Source: Candidatus Melainabacteria bacterium (lineage in GTDB: Bacteria; Cyanobacteriota; Vampirovibrionia; Obscuribacterales; Obscuribacteraceae). From it: a stretch of DNA of 57,613 nucleotides. Numbering within the stretch: the stretch's first letter is position 1; each line of letters begins with the position of its first letter. Both the position numbers and the translations under genes were made by a program. The notes under the pieces were generated by a model. That model was not told where the DNA came from, made no database searches, and was given only the letters and a program-made list of their open reading frames with translations. The stretch spans positions 1 to 57,613 of the forward strand of contig JABDBL010000015.1 in NCBI GenBank assembly GCA_013288645.1, written 5' to 3'. This document shows positions 1 to 9,627 of this stretch, piece after piece.

Positions 1-104
1 AGAAGAGCGTTAATATTATTGGCAAGCAAGTGGGCAGGAAGATAAGCAACATAATTGGCTGCCCCTGGATCTTCTGCATAAATTAAAACATTGACTGTAC
101 TCAT
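1..104 (-). CDS. partial unknown protein, N-terminus only
   Basis: An open reading frame enters from the left edge on the minus strand with an ATG at 104, giving 34 residues that begin MSTVNVLIYAEDPGAANYVA. The hydrophobic strand followed by a Gly/Ala turn is typical of the first Rossmann strand of nucleotide- or sugar-nucleotide-binding proteins. Because it is divergent from a glycosyltransferase cluster, a sugar-related enzyme is plausible. The rest of the gene lies outside the window and no family can be assigned. Confidence 0.5.
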   Translation of the reverse strand, partial: MSTVNVLIYAEDPGAANYVAYLPAHLLANNINAL

Positions 105-283
105 AACACGTCCTAACATGAGAGATTTCTTGCGGCTTATCGAGATTAGATCTGTTAGATGAAACAAAACATGCACCAGCACCTCTATAATAGACAAGTT
201 TGAACCTTACGGAACCAGAAATAAGATTGACATCTGGAAATTATTCATTTTTTGAGCATTTAAGTAACTTAATCATTGTGAAT

Positions 284-1570
284 ATGGCTATTATAAATCG
301 TTGCAAACCGTCCCTGATCGCAGCAGCTGTGGTGTTCTTCATCTTAAGTCTTTTCTTATTGAAAGCTCATTATTCATTATTTGGCTCCGCGAAGAGTGAC
401 AATATGTTTGTCTATCTTGCTCAATCTTTTTTGCATGGCAAACTAGAGCTTGGTGCTGTGCCTACCTATCATGATCTCAGTTTTTTTCATAATAAAGTAT
501 ATGCTTTTTGGCCACCGCTTTGTGCCTTTCTTTTAATGCCCGCTGTTTTAATCCACGGAGTTTATGTAGGAGACAAATGGTTTAGCATATTCTTTGTTGC
601 ACTAAGCATATTTGCGGGTTGGTGCACAATTGAAGCAATCGATAAAAGAAATGGATTATCCAGCTCACTTGTCTATAAGATATTGCTCACGGCATTTTTA
701 GCTTTTGGTACATCGAATCTTATTTTTTCGATCATTGGCTCACATTGGTATATGGCTCAATTAGCAGCGGCAATGATGATGTTCTTTGCTATTTTGATAG
801 CCCTAGCTCTAAAACCGGGGAATACAAAGCTTCTCACTACGGGAGCTTTCTGGGCATTAGCAATTTTATCGCGCATGCATTTAATTTTAGCAGCACCACT
901 TTTTATCTATATTGCTATATGCGACACCACTATTAATCCAGACTGGCAAAAAATTTTAGAAAGACGGAAGCAAAAACTGCTCAATCTATTTATTCTCTTT
1001 GCTCCAATAGTATTGGTATTCAGTTTTTCTGCCTGGTATAACTGGATGCGCTTTGGTTCTATTTTTGATACCGGCATCTCTCATCACAACATGTGGCCAA
1101 GATTTCAGAATGACTATCAAAAATATGGCTATTTTAGTATTCATTATCTCTGGCATAATATTTACTATACTCTTTTAAGGCTGCCTGTCTTTCAGTCCCA
1201 GACTCTATTCAAAGAACCAGATGGTATAAACTACTGGACTGAAGGCTATAGTCTTTTTTACCAGTCTCCAGTTTTGCTTTACGCCTTCTTATCACTGAAG
1301 GCAGTTAAGAAGGACTTATTAATAGCCATGTTTTGGCTCTCTGCCCTGCTAGTAGCCTGTCCCATTCTTTGTTTGATGGGAACAGGCTGGATGCAATTTG
1401 GTGCACGATATCTTTTTGATCTATTGCCCTTACTATTTCCTCTTGTAATTATTGGCACACGCGAAAAAATTTCTATTTTAATGGTAGCCCTAGTGCTTAT
1501 CTCCATAATCATAAATCTGCATGGATTGTCTCTTCTTGTCGCCTTATTTGCTCCTCACATACCTAAATGA
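284..1570 (+). CDS. multi-pass GT-C-like membrane glycosyltransferase, putative
   Basis: This 428-residue protein has about ten hydrophobic segments, the first at residues 10-27. A loop after it carries a Ser-Asp pair near residues 38-39, a LHGKLEL stretch (about 51-57) and a Tyr-x-Phe-Trp-Pro-Pro segment (about 73-78). That layout is seen in membrane proteins of the GT-C superfamily, which transfer sugars from polyprenyl-phosphate donors outside the membrane. I chose the ATG at 284 because the frame extends to a TTG at 200 that has no ribosome-binding site and adds a poorly hydrophobic tail. It leads the envelope-glycosylation cluster. Acceptor and donor cannot be read from the sequence, and the specific family is uncertain. 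Confidence 0.6.
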   Translation: MAIINRCKPSLIAAAVVFFILSLFLLKAHYSLFGSAKSDNMFVYLAQSFLHGKLELGAVPTYHDLSFFHNKVYAFWPPLCAFLLMPAVLIHGVYVGDKWFSIFFVALSIFAGWCTIEAIDKRNGLSSSLVYKILLTAFLAFGTSNLIFSIIGSHWYMAQLAAAMMMFFAILIALALKPGNTKLLTTGAFWALAILSRMHLILAAPLFIYIAICDTTINPDWQKILERRKQKLLNLFILFAPIVLVFSFSAWYNWMRFGSIFDTGISHHNMWPRFQNDYQKYGYFSIHYLWHNIYYTLLRLPVFQSQTLFKEPDGINYWTEGYSLFYQSPVLLYAFLSLKAVKKDLLIAMFWLSALLVACPILCLMGTGWMQFGARYLFDLLPLLFPLVIIGTREKISILMVALVLISIIINLHGLSLLVALFAPHIPK

Positions 1571-1892
1571 AACTCCTAGGCATAATGGCAAATAAAGAAA
1601 TATGTCTAATGCTTATATACAAGATTTTAGAATAATTTCTATTTTGTCACAGAGAGCATAATATGAATAAAGAACATAATCGTCAGTAGCTGGCATAAAA
1701 TAGATATAAATACATTGTATTAATAGCAATTTATGATTTACAGCTTGCTCGCCTTCTTGGAATCTAGGATGATGAACAAGTCTTCGCTTAGGATAAAATA
1801 ACTAGCTAAGAACAAAACGAGATACCTCTTTAAACGAAGATTCGATTAAATAAGCTCTGCCGCTTCCCAATAGTAATTACCGACAAAAAATT
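1571..1892. other. intergenic stretch without recognised gene
   Basis: These 322 bases between two plus-strand genes are AT-rich with stops in all frames. I see no tRNA, no clear terminator with a T-run and no convincing promoter pair. The promoter of the GT2 gene presumably lies here. Confidence 0.5.
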
Positions 1893-2966
1893 ATGAACAA
1901 ACCAATACTTTCCGTAGTCGTAGCTGTCTACAATGAAAGTGCTTACAATTTGCAAACTCTAATTGAGCGATTAGAAAAAGTCCTTACTCTTCTACATATG
2001 TCTTATGAAGTCGTTTTTGTTAACGATGGCAGTCAGGAAGAAACTAGCAACTCTCTTAATCAACTTTGTCAGCAGTATGACCATATAAAATTAGTTGATC
2101 TCTCAAGAAATTTTGGTCAGCAAGCAGCTATTTCAGCTGGCATAGATTTTGCTGCTGGAGAGGCCATAGTAAACATGGATTCTGATTTACAAGACCCGCC
2201 AGAGTTGATACCGGAAATGGTGCGCCTTTGGCAGGATGGTTTTGAGGTTATTTATGTTAAACGGTCTTCAAGAAAAGACAGACTGTTAAAACGACTTACA
2301 GCATATTTGTTCTACCGAGCAATGGCTTTATTGGCAGCAATCAATATACCTAAAGATACTGGCGAATTTAGATTGATCGATCGTCGCGTAGCACAGGCTC
2401 TTCGTCAACTACCCGAACGTACCCGCTATATCCGTGGACTATTACCCTGGCTCGGCTTTAAACAAACTACAATTTCTATTGATCGTCAGGCGAGACAGCA
2501 TGGCAAAAGTAGTTATACCTTAAGTAAATTAATCACACTAGCTTTAGATGGCATACTTTGTTTTAGCTATGCTCCGCTTTATGCCATAGCAGTAATCGGT
2601 ATATTGACTATCTTAAGCGCTGTAGCAATACCGATTTTATGGCCATTAATTTCTAGTCACCATTTATCTCGGTTTGCATGGGCAATGACCGGTTTTGTCT
2701 TTTTGTCAGGAATTAACTTTATCTTGCTTGGTATCGTCAGTCTATACGTTGCTAGAATGTTCGATGAAATTAAAGGCCGCCCGGTTTATATAGTTTCTAA
2801 AATTGCTGGCCGCTCATTTGCGCTAGCCGATAGAAAAATCAACGAACAACCAACTTATCAAGAAAAAAATTCAGCTCATGAATTTGATGCCAACCCACAG
2901 TCAACGCTCATTTTTTCTAATAAATTAGACTATACAGCCGAGCAAAGTACAGATCAAATCTCTTAA
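1893..2966 (+). CDS. GT2 family polyprenyl-phosphate glycosyltransferase (GtrB/DPM1/ArnC-like)
   Basis: This 357-residue protein probably transfers a sugar from a nucleotide donor to undecaprenyl phosphate on the inner face of the membrane. The GT-A domain shows VNDGS (43-47), a metal-binding DSD with the following QDPPE (96-104) and the RQHGKSSY motif (201-208), all typical of the GtrB/dolichol-phosphate-mannose-synthase group. Two C-terminal transmembrane helices (about 228-252 and 262-288) anchor it. A polar tail of about 50 residues after residue 305 is longer than usual and has no recognisable motif. It is the only donor-making enzyme among several GT-C-like proteins, so it probably supplies their lipid-linked sugar. 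Sugar identity is unknown. Confidence 0.88.
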   Translation: MNKPILSVVVAVYNESAYNLQTLIERLEKVLTLLHMSYEVVFVNDGSQEETSNSLNQLCQQYDHIKLVDLSRNFGQQAAISAGIDFAAGEAIVNMDSDLQDPPELIPEMVRLWQDGFEVIYVKRSSRKDRLLKRLTAYLFYRAMALLAAINIPKDTGEFRLIDRRVAQALRQLPERTRYIRGLLPWLGFKQTTISIDRQARQHGKSSYTLSKLITLALDGILCFSYAPLYAIAVIGILTILSAVAIPILWPLISSHHLSRFAWAMTGFVFLSGINFILLGIVSLYVARMFDEIKGRPVYIVSKIAGRSFALADRKINEQPTYQEKNSAHEFDANPQSTLIFSNKLDYTAEQSTDQIS

Positions 2967-3006
2967 ATTAACCAAGTCGATTAATATCGAAATTACGAGC
3001 AGAATA

Positions 3007-5910
3007 ATGGACTGGGCAACCCGGTTATCCGACAGACAAAAGGACTGGTTCAGTGTTACTGCCATTGTCTGTGTTCTCTTACTGCGTTTTAGCAAAACAA
3101 TATTTCTCGCTCAGCCCATATCTAAGCTTTTCTTGGTTGCACATTGGGATTCTCTACTATATTCATTGAGAAGTGGGCAAAGCTTTGGTATGGATTCTTC
3201 TCTTGTCCAATTATCCATTCCTTATAGATTTCTTGCTACCGAATATTGGTGTCATGGACTACCACTCTGGAATCAATGGAACGGATTTGGCATGCCATTT
3301 TTAGCTGATCCGCAAGTATTTGTATTTTCGCCTTTCTTTTCTATCTTTACTCTATTTCCCGGTATGCATACTTGGGATATTATTCTTATTATTCAGCTTG
3401 CTTTTGGGGCTATCTCTACTTATTTTTTATGTAGGGAGCTTGAATTAAACTTTGTCGGCGCTTTAATGGCAGCTCTTTTGTTCGCTTTTTGTCCCTGGTT
3501 GCAATGGCAAATTGAACTTCTGGGAGTAGGTATATGCTTTCCTCCATTTGTATTTCTGTATTTTTGTCGAATGGCAAAGAAGGGCTCCTTTACTAATATT
3601 GCATTAGCGGGAATGGCGGCAGCTTTTAATGTTTTATCCAGTCATCCAGAAATTGCTTTTACTACAATATTATTTGCCACTCTATTGACCTTCTTGATTG
3701 CCGTTCATAGCAAGGATTCACAGCATTCCCTTCTATCTGTACTTTGCTCAGTTGTATATCGCATTTTTCTATCAGGCATAATAGCATTTGGACTAAGTGC
3801 GCCCATGTTCATTCCCTTTCTGGAATATCTCTGCAATTGTGATTCATATAAATTGAAAACTGTAGCCTCAGCCGGATTGTCATGGCAAGGGCTATTAGCC
3901 AACTATTTATTTCCATTTCAACCTTCTGCAAGCTTATTCTTCGGTACACTTTCATGGTGGGGAGTATTGTCTTGTTTATATTTTGAAAAAAGCTTAAAAC
4001 GATTTGCACAACCTTTGATTATTTGTCTTATTGTCAGCTTAATTTGTGCAACAAGACCCTTTCTATTCGAATTTTTATTCAGAATACCACCGTTATCTAT
4101 GCCATATGCTACTTACTGGCTGCCTGAATATTGTCTTCTTATTTCTATTGTTAGTGGTTTGGGTTGCAGTTATTTAATTAACAAATGCTTTGCTAATACT
4201 CTTTCTCTAAAATCAAAAAGAGTACAAGCGCTCATAGTTAGCAGTTTGATATTAGCCCTAGTACCACTCATTTATTTTCCCTGGCATCACAATAATCTCG
4301 TACTTCAATACGATCCAACCTTCGAACCATCCAAATTTAATTGGAAAGTGTGGCTATTTAACTTTTCCTGCGCAGCTATTGCTTTGCTAATTTTGATTTC
4401 TGCAAATAATAAACCACCCAAAAGGAAAATTCTGGCTGTATTATGTTTTTTATTGCTGGGCTTTTTTAGCCTGGCAGCGATATCTTCTAAATCTTTAATT
4501 ATCAGACCGGCTTTTCAATATCCAAAAAACTTGCCCTTTAATAGTGCATTTAATACCGCCATCGGCGGACCCGATAGATTTCTAAGTGTTGGTACTCACT
4601 TACTAAAACCAAATACTAACCTCATTTATAGATTACCTTTAATACAAGCCCTAAGTCCTATTTCCCCTAAAAGATTTTTGGACTTTACTAAAGTGTGTGG
4701 TGGCGACTATTATCCACCAATCTTTTCTCCCATTATAAGTCCTTTACTCAAAATCGCCGGTGTCGGTAGAATTCTCTCCGAACAGCCAATTTTGGACGGT
4801 GCCATTATTAGCGATTCACCAGAAAATGAACTGGCAACATCTAGCAGTGCCAATATTAATACAGATGCAAACCTAACCGCACAAATTAATTACGCTAACT
4901 TACTAAGCTTAAAAAATATCCGTCTTTTATATGACAGCAAAACTAATTCTCTATTCTTTCTCGCTACAGTAATTCCGCTTTCTCAGACAGCAGAAGGTTA
5001 CCATCTTTCACTCATTATTGAAGACGAACATAATCAGTCCGTTTCATACATTGAACCTCAATCTATCTTTACCTCATTAGGTGTGCAAGAGGTGCTTTCC
5101 TCCGGTTTTGTACCAAAAGGGATAAAGCACTGGTCTGCTTCACTTAGTTTGATGCGAGATAAAGATTGTAGTATCCTTCATCCTGAACACATACCATTTG
5201 GAAAACTGCGCAAAAATAATTCCTGGTTACTTGCTACTTCAAATGAATCGCAGCGTTTTACCAAAATCAACAATGATCGTTTCAGACTGATTTCTCAACA
5301 TGGCAGCATACTTGAATATCAGGATAAAACTGCTTTCAATAGATATTTCTTTGTTAGCAAAATTAATTGGGTTAAAAACAAACAAACAGCTCTTGCCTAT
5401 CTAAAAACTCATACTAGTGAACTGCAAGATGTTGCTGTGTTAGAAAGCTCACAAAAGGGCCAATTTGAACAACTTTGCCACCATATAAAATTCAATAATT
5501 CAGCAAATAAACTATGCACAGACAGCAATAATTTATCCTCAACAGCATTTGATAAATCTAGCACTATAAGAAAGGTAGACAATAACTATTCTACTTTCAT
5601 AAGCGCTACAGATTTTTCTTTAATGGTTACTGCAAAAAATCCTTCCCTCCTTATAGCATCAGATATTTACTATCCTGGCTGGAAAGTCTATATAGATGAT
5701 AAAGAATCAAAAATATTTTGTGCAGACTATCTCTTTCGTGCTGTTCTTATCCCGCCAGGCAAACATATTGTAAGATTTGCCTATCAGCCAATAACGGTGA
5801 TATTGGGATTCTTATTTTTTGTCGTGACATTTACTGCTCTGCTTATTCTATGGCTTATAAAAAGATTTCTACTAGGAAAGCACAGTAGCTTTAACAAAAT
5901 CAGGACATGA
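3007..5910 (+). CDS. YfhO-family large membrane protein, putative glycosyltransferase
   Basis: This protein has 967 residues. The N-terminal half is multi-pass, with the YfhO-like signature PLWNQWNGFGMPFLADPQ at residues 86-103 just after the first helix and first outside loop. A soluble region of about 400 residues, probably extracytoplasmic, follows. The end shows the family's membrane-proximal beta segment (DIYYPGWKVYIDD, about 893-905) and a last helix near 930-955. In Gram-positive bacteria YfhO-type proteins are linked to glycosylation of cell-wall polymers using undecaprenyl-phosphate sugars. It starts 41 bases after the GT2 gene and its stop overlaps the next start by four bases, so all three are probably one transcript. 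Confidence 0.78.
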   Translation: MDWATRLSDRQKDWFSVTAIVCVLLLRFSKTIFLAQPISKLFLVAHWDSLLYSLRSGQSFGMDSSLVQLSIPYRFLATEYWCHGLPLWNQWNGFGMPFLADPQVFVFSPFFSIFTLFPGMHTWDIILIIQLAFGAISTYFLCRELELNFVGALMAALLFAFCPWLQWQIELLGVGICFPPFVFLYFCRMAKKGSFTNIALAGMAAAFNVLSSHPEIAFTTILFATLLTFLIAVHSKDSQHSLLSVLCSVVYRIFLSGIIAFGLSAPMFIPFLEYLCNCDSYKLKTVASAGLSWQGLLANYLFPFQPSASLFFGTLSWWGVLSCLYFEKSLKRFAQPLIICLIVSLICATRPFLFEFLFRIPPLSMPYATYWLPEYCLLISIVSGLGCSYLINKCFANTLSLKSKRVQALIVSSLILALVPLIYFPWHHNNLVLQYDPTFEPSKFNWKVWLFNFSCAAIALLILISANNKPPKRKILAVLCFLLLGFFSLAAISSKSLIIRPAFQYPKNLPFNSAFNTAIGGPDRFLSVGTHLLKPNTNLIYRLPLIQALSPISPKRFLDFTKVCGGDYYPPIFSPIISPLLKIAGVGRILSEQPILDGAIISDSPENELATSSSANINTDANLTAQINYANLLSLKNIRLLYDSKTNSLFFLATVIPLSQTAEGYHLSLIIEDEHNQSVSYIEPQSIFTSLGVQEVLSSGFVPKGIKHWSASLSLMRDKDCSILHPEHIPFGKLRKNNSWLLATSNESQRFTKINNDRFRLISQHGSILEYQDKTAFNRYFFVSKINWVKNKQTALAYLKTHTSELQDVAVLESSQKGQFEQLCHHIKFNNSANKLCTDSNNLSSTAFDKSSTIRKVDNNYSTFISATDFSLMVTAKNPSLLIASDIYYPGWKVYIDDKESKIFCADYLFRAVLIPPGKHIVRFAYQPITVILGFLFFVVTFTALLILWLIKRFLLGKHSSFNKIRT

Positions 5911-6962
5911 AAACAATTCATACTATCGTTTATCTCATTCATAAGAATTTTTTGTGGTTTCTTTTATTTGCTTATGCTTTAGCCGCTATAGCACCAAGTC
6001 CAGGACTCTTCCTAAGAAATCTTTCTATTACCCATATAACCCTTTCCTCAACAAATAGCCTTAATATTACTCCTTCGTTATTAATGCTGGCGCTTTTGCT
6101 GCTTAATGCGGGGCTGGGGATTAAAATACAAGAAGTTAAACAACTTTTTTCCCAGCCTCAATTAGCAATAATCGGTTTTTTAGCCAATAGTTTAGTTCCT
6201 CTGCTGCTGATATTCATATTACGGGCGTCTTTAGGACTCTGGCACAATCAGGATGAACTGCAAAATCTGTTGACTGGCTTAGCCCTGATTGTAGCAATGC
6301 CGATTGCCGGCTCGTCTACAGCCTGGTCTCAAAATGCTAATGGTAATCTATCTTTAAGTCTCGGGCTGATATTACTTTCCACTCTTGCTAGTCCCCTTAC
6401 TGCCCCAGCCATTTTTCATGCATTCAGTTTTATGACTACTGGGGACTATTCTGAAGATCTTCAAGAACTAGCTCGCGAAGGAACCAATATTTTTATGTGC
6501 CTCACCGTCGTGCTACCTTCTTTGCTCGGTGTCGTTCTTCACTTTGTCAGCGGCGAAAGAAAAATTGCTGGTTTCAAACCTATTTTAAAACTCATAAATT
6601 TCACTGTTCTGATTATTCTTAACTACGCAAACGCTGCCAGCTCTTTACCGGATGCATTAAGCAAATTGGATATTGATTATCTTGTATTTATTTTGATAAT
6701 TACTACTTTGATGTGCAGCCTTGCTTTTGCTTCCGGTTGGATTATTAGTAAGTTATTTAAAACAAATAAATCTGATATGGCGGCACTCATGTTCGGACTG
6801 GGTATGAATAATAACGGCACAGGACTTGTTTTTGCCACGGCAACATTGTCTGATCACCCCGCCATACTTTTACCGATTGTTTTCTACACACTCATTCAGC
6901 AAATCATAGCCGCCACCGTCGATCGCCTGTATTTCCAAGGCGAAGAATCACCAGAAAATTAA
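5907..6962 (+). CDS. bile acid:sodium symporter (BASS/SBF) family transporter
   Basis: This 351-residue protein has about ten hydrophobic segments. It contains the SBF-like stretch LLLLNAGLGIKI (about 60-71), a central PIAGSSTAW segment and the C-terminal GLGMNNNGTGLVFA motif, which corresponds to the conserved Asn/Gly crossover region of the fold. BASS proteins use sodium to move organic anions, and bacterial members carry pantoate, pyruvate or other acids besides bile salts. The start codon overlaps the stop of the YfhO-type gene in an ATGA, which indicates translational coupling. This is an unusual partner, so the substrate may relate to envelope polymer precursors, but that is inference. 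Confidence 0.75.
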   Translation: MKTIHTIVYLIHKNFLWFLLFAYALAAIAPSPGLFLRNLSITHITLSSTNSLNITPSLLMLALLLLNAGLGIKIQEVKQLFSQPQLAIIGFLANSLVPLLLIFILRASLGLWHNQDELQNLLTGLALIVAMPIAGSSTAWSQNANGNLSLSLGLILLSTLASPLTAPAIFHAFSFMTTGDYSEDLQELAREGTNIFMCLTVVLPSLLGVVLHFVSGERKIAGFKPILKLINFTVLIILNYANAASSLPDALSKLDIDYLVFILIITTLMCSLAFASGWIISKLFKTNKSDMAALMFGLGMNNNGTGLVFATATLSDHPAILLPIVFYTLIQQIIAATVDRLYFQGEESPEN

Positions 6963-7130
6963 TCTCTAGGCCACATTTTCTAGAAATATAATTGACAACC
7001 GCGCCATGCAATACTACTAGGACTTTGGAACTTGTTTTGAGCAACCCATCTAGAGTTGCCCTAAGCCATTTGTTATTATGACGAGACATAATAAGTTGCA
7101 TGGGATGAAACAACTTATGGATATAAGAAA

Positions 7131-9578
7131 ATGCCTGAATTAAATGCAAGAACGTATGTACTTGCTACGTATTTCTTACCTGCATGTGTTTTGACGTGTA
7201 TTGTTTTCATTTGCTTTGGCAGAACGCTAGGAAGTTATTTCGTAGCAGATGATTTCGGGCAAATTTGTTATGTGGCAGGTATATGCAAAGGCAATTTAAG
7301 TGAACTAATTTCAAACTTTACTGGAGCTTACATGCAAATTCCAGTAATGCAAATCTATCGACCATGTTTACTGCTCTCGTTTATCTTTGATTATTTAATA
7401 TGGCATACTAACGCATTTGGCTATTTTCTCACCAATATTCTGTTTTTGATTGGTACTGCCATAATGCTCTATTTGCTACTTAGAAAACTAACTAGGTATT
7501 GGGGCAATAACCGCTCTCTATTGTTTTCATTTCTTAGTGCAGCATTATTTGCTAGTAGTCCATTGCATTGCGAATCCATTTCATTTGTGAGCGGGCGAGA
7601 CAATATCATTAGTGCATTCTTTTATCTCTTAGCTCTCTATTGCTTTGTCAGCAAAAGTAATACCAAAAACAACAAATTATTGCTTGTCGGCATCGTATCA
7701 TTCTGGATAGCCGTGCTCTCTAAAGAAACGGCAATCGGTTTACCCTTAATCTTAGCAGGGCTAAGCTTTTTTTTACCCCACATCTTTAATCAGCAGCCAG
7801 AGGCTACCTCAGCCCTTACCCACAATGCAGATCGATATTCAATACAAGAGCGTCTTCGTTTAGCCTTTATAGTAAGTCTGCCGCTTTGGTTCAGCACCAT
7901 TATTTATTTCTTGATCCGTTTTCTAGCTTTGGGTACGTTTACCGGAGGCTATACTGGAAGTATTGGGGCTGGATTAATGTCCAACTTAGTTAAACGATGG
8001 ACCACTCTTGATACCATATTTAAAATAATATTTCCGCTTAATTTAGAAGTTTTCGGAGCGGCAAGTGATTATAAAACAATACTATCAATATCATATATCA
8101 TTCTAGCCACACTGATATTCATAAAGCTATTAAGCAGTAAATGGCCTTCAAATTGGCTTGGGCTAATGATCTTATGGGTACTTACCACCATCGTACCGCT
8201 CTATCAGGTATGGGCATTAGGAAATAGTCTTGAAGGCGCCAGATTTTTCTTTTTTCTTACCATTCCATTAGCAATTATTGTGCCACTGCTAATAACAGCT
8301 CCCTCCAACAACTCCCATATATCTACAAATACTTCCAAAACCATGCTCCAAGCCGAACTGCGCATTATTGAGATACTAGCTGTGGTGACAACAGGTATAC
8401 TTGTACTCGTAAGCATCAATATCACCCAGAAAAATAATATTCCTTGGGTACACGCCGGCAAGCAAACAGAGGCTTGTTTACTTGCCGGTCAAAAATTAGC
8501 TAAATTAACGGATCCAGGAAAAAAGCTGGTACTTCTGGGTTTGCCATCAGAAAAAGAGGGGGCACATATAATATATAACGGACCCACTTTCAATGTAATG
8601 ATGTCACCGCCTTTTTGTGAGATGGACTATGGCACAAAATTTATTACTTTCGAACCACTCTTCTATGGTTTTACCGAATTAATAAATACACAAAGGTTCA
8701 AAGAAGTCTTATCGGATCCTAGCATTGTTGGACTATTTGTTTGGAACGAAAATACGCTGACATTTGATCAACTGCCAATGCCCTCTAATCAGGTATTGAC
8801 TGGCCTGCCTTTAAGTCGTCCAATGATATTCAAAAAAAACGATATACTTATTGCCTCTCTTACGTCCACCATGTGGGTCAAAGAAGGAAAAGCTCATCAA
8901 GTATTAACAGATGATTATGGACTACTAAACGCAGCATCAAATTTAGATCCTTACCAATACGATTTTATTGAGTTTACATTAAAAGCATTATTGCCCAAAG
9001 AACCAATTTTTATATTTTGGAAAGGAGAAAGAACTCTAAATTGGTGCGATTATAAGCACCCCGTGCACACAGTAGGCTGCAATGCTTCTTCCACAACAAA
9101 TATCCGAATACGCCTTTCGGATCATTGGCGTTGGTTCACACAAGGCAATATCACTCAATTACAATTAGAATTTATGCCCGGACAATCCATCGAAATAAAC
9201 AACATGCGGCTAATATCGGCTAAGGAACTAATCCCAAAAATAAACATTGCCAATGCCCCTGTAAACAATCTTGGTGTTTATGCAATAGGAAAAGATGGTG
9301 CCTGGGTAGACTTTGATGCAGGTACAATAAGAAATTGCAAAGCCATCCAAATTGAAATTTCAAAACCAAATTATTTTCTCGACGGACTGCCAGAAAAAGA
9401 AACCAAGAACGCTATTATGACGACAATAGTGCATCCGTCAGTTAAAGGACGTCTGCACATTTCTAGCAATACTTTTATATCACCAGCCTATTATCAATTA
9501 AGTGCTCTTTGTCTAGATCAATCAGGTACGCCCGTTAGTGAAAGATCTGACCCCATAACAGTAAGCTTTAACAATTAA
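7131..9578 (+). CDS. TMTC-like GT-C membrane glycosyltransferase with C-terminal extracytoplasmic domain
   Basis: This protein has 815 residues. After helix 1 comes an acidic pair in the first outside loop (Asp40-Asp41), as in GT-C enzymes, then YRP (76-78), and PLHCESISFVSGRDNI (144-159), which resembles the H-x-E...GR loop of TMTC-type O-mannosyltransferases. About ten further helices run to residue 440. The remaining 370 residues are soluble and rich in beta-like stretches, with no TPR pattern visible, unlike eukaryotic TMTC. It lies 168 bases after the BASS gene on the same strand. Role: probably sugar transfer from a lipid donor outside the membrane. Acceptor unknown. Confidence 0.68.
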   Translation: MPELNARTYVLATYFLPACVLTCIVFICFGRTLGSYFVADDFGQICYVAGICKGNLSELISNFTGAYMQIPVMQIYRPCLLLSFIFDYLIWHTNAFGYFLTNILFLIGTAIMLYLLLRKLTRYWGNNRSLLFSFLSAALFASSPLHCESISFVSGRDNIISAFFYLLALYCFVSKSNTKNNKLLLVGIVSFWIAVLSKETAIGLPLILAGLSFFLPHIFNQQPEATSALTHNADRYSIQERLRLAFIVSLPLWFSTIIYFLIRFLALGTFTGGYTGSIGAGLMSNLVKRWTTLDTIFKIIFPLNLEVFGAASDYKTILSISYIILATLIFIKLLSSKWPSNWLGLMILWVLTTIVPLYQVWALGNSLEGARFFFFLTIPLAIIVPLLITAPSNNSHISTNTSKTMLQAELRIIEILAVVTTGILVLVSINITQKNNIPWVHAGKQTEACLLAGQKLAKLTDPGKKLVLLGLPSEKEGAHIIYNGPTFNVMMSPPFCEMDYGTKFITFEPLFYGFTELINTQRFKEVLSDPSIVGLFVWNENTLTFDQLPMPSNQVLTGLPLSRPMIFKKNDILIASLTSTMWVKEGKAHQVLTDDYGLLNAASNLDPYQYDFIEFTLKALLPKEPIFIFWKGERTLNWCDYKHPVHTVGCNASSTTNIRIRLSDHWRWFTQGNITQLQLEFMPGQSIEINNMRLISAKELIPKINIANAPVNNLGVYAIGKDGAWVDFDAGTIRNCKAIQIEISKPNYFLDGLPEKETKNAIMTTIVHPSVKGRLHISSNTFISPAYYQLSALCLDQSGTPVSERSDPITVSFNN

Positions 9579-9627
9579 AATGATAGCTCAGTAAGCAGCA
9601 AAATCATTATAATGAACGATCAGGATT

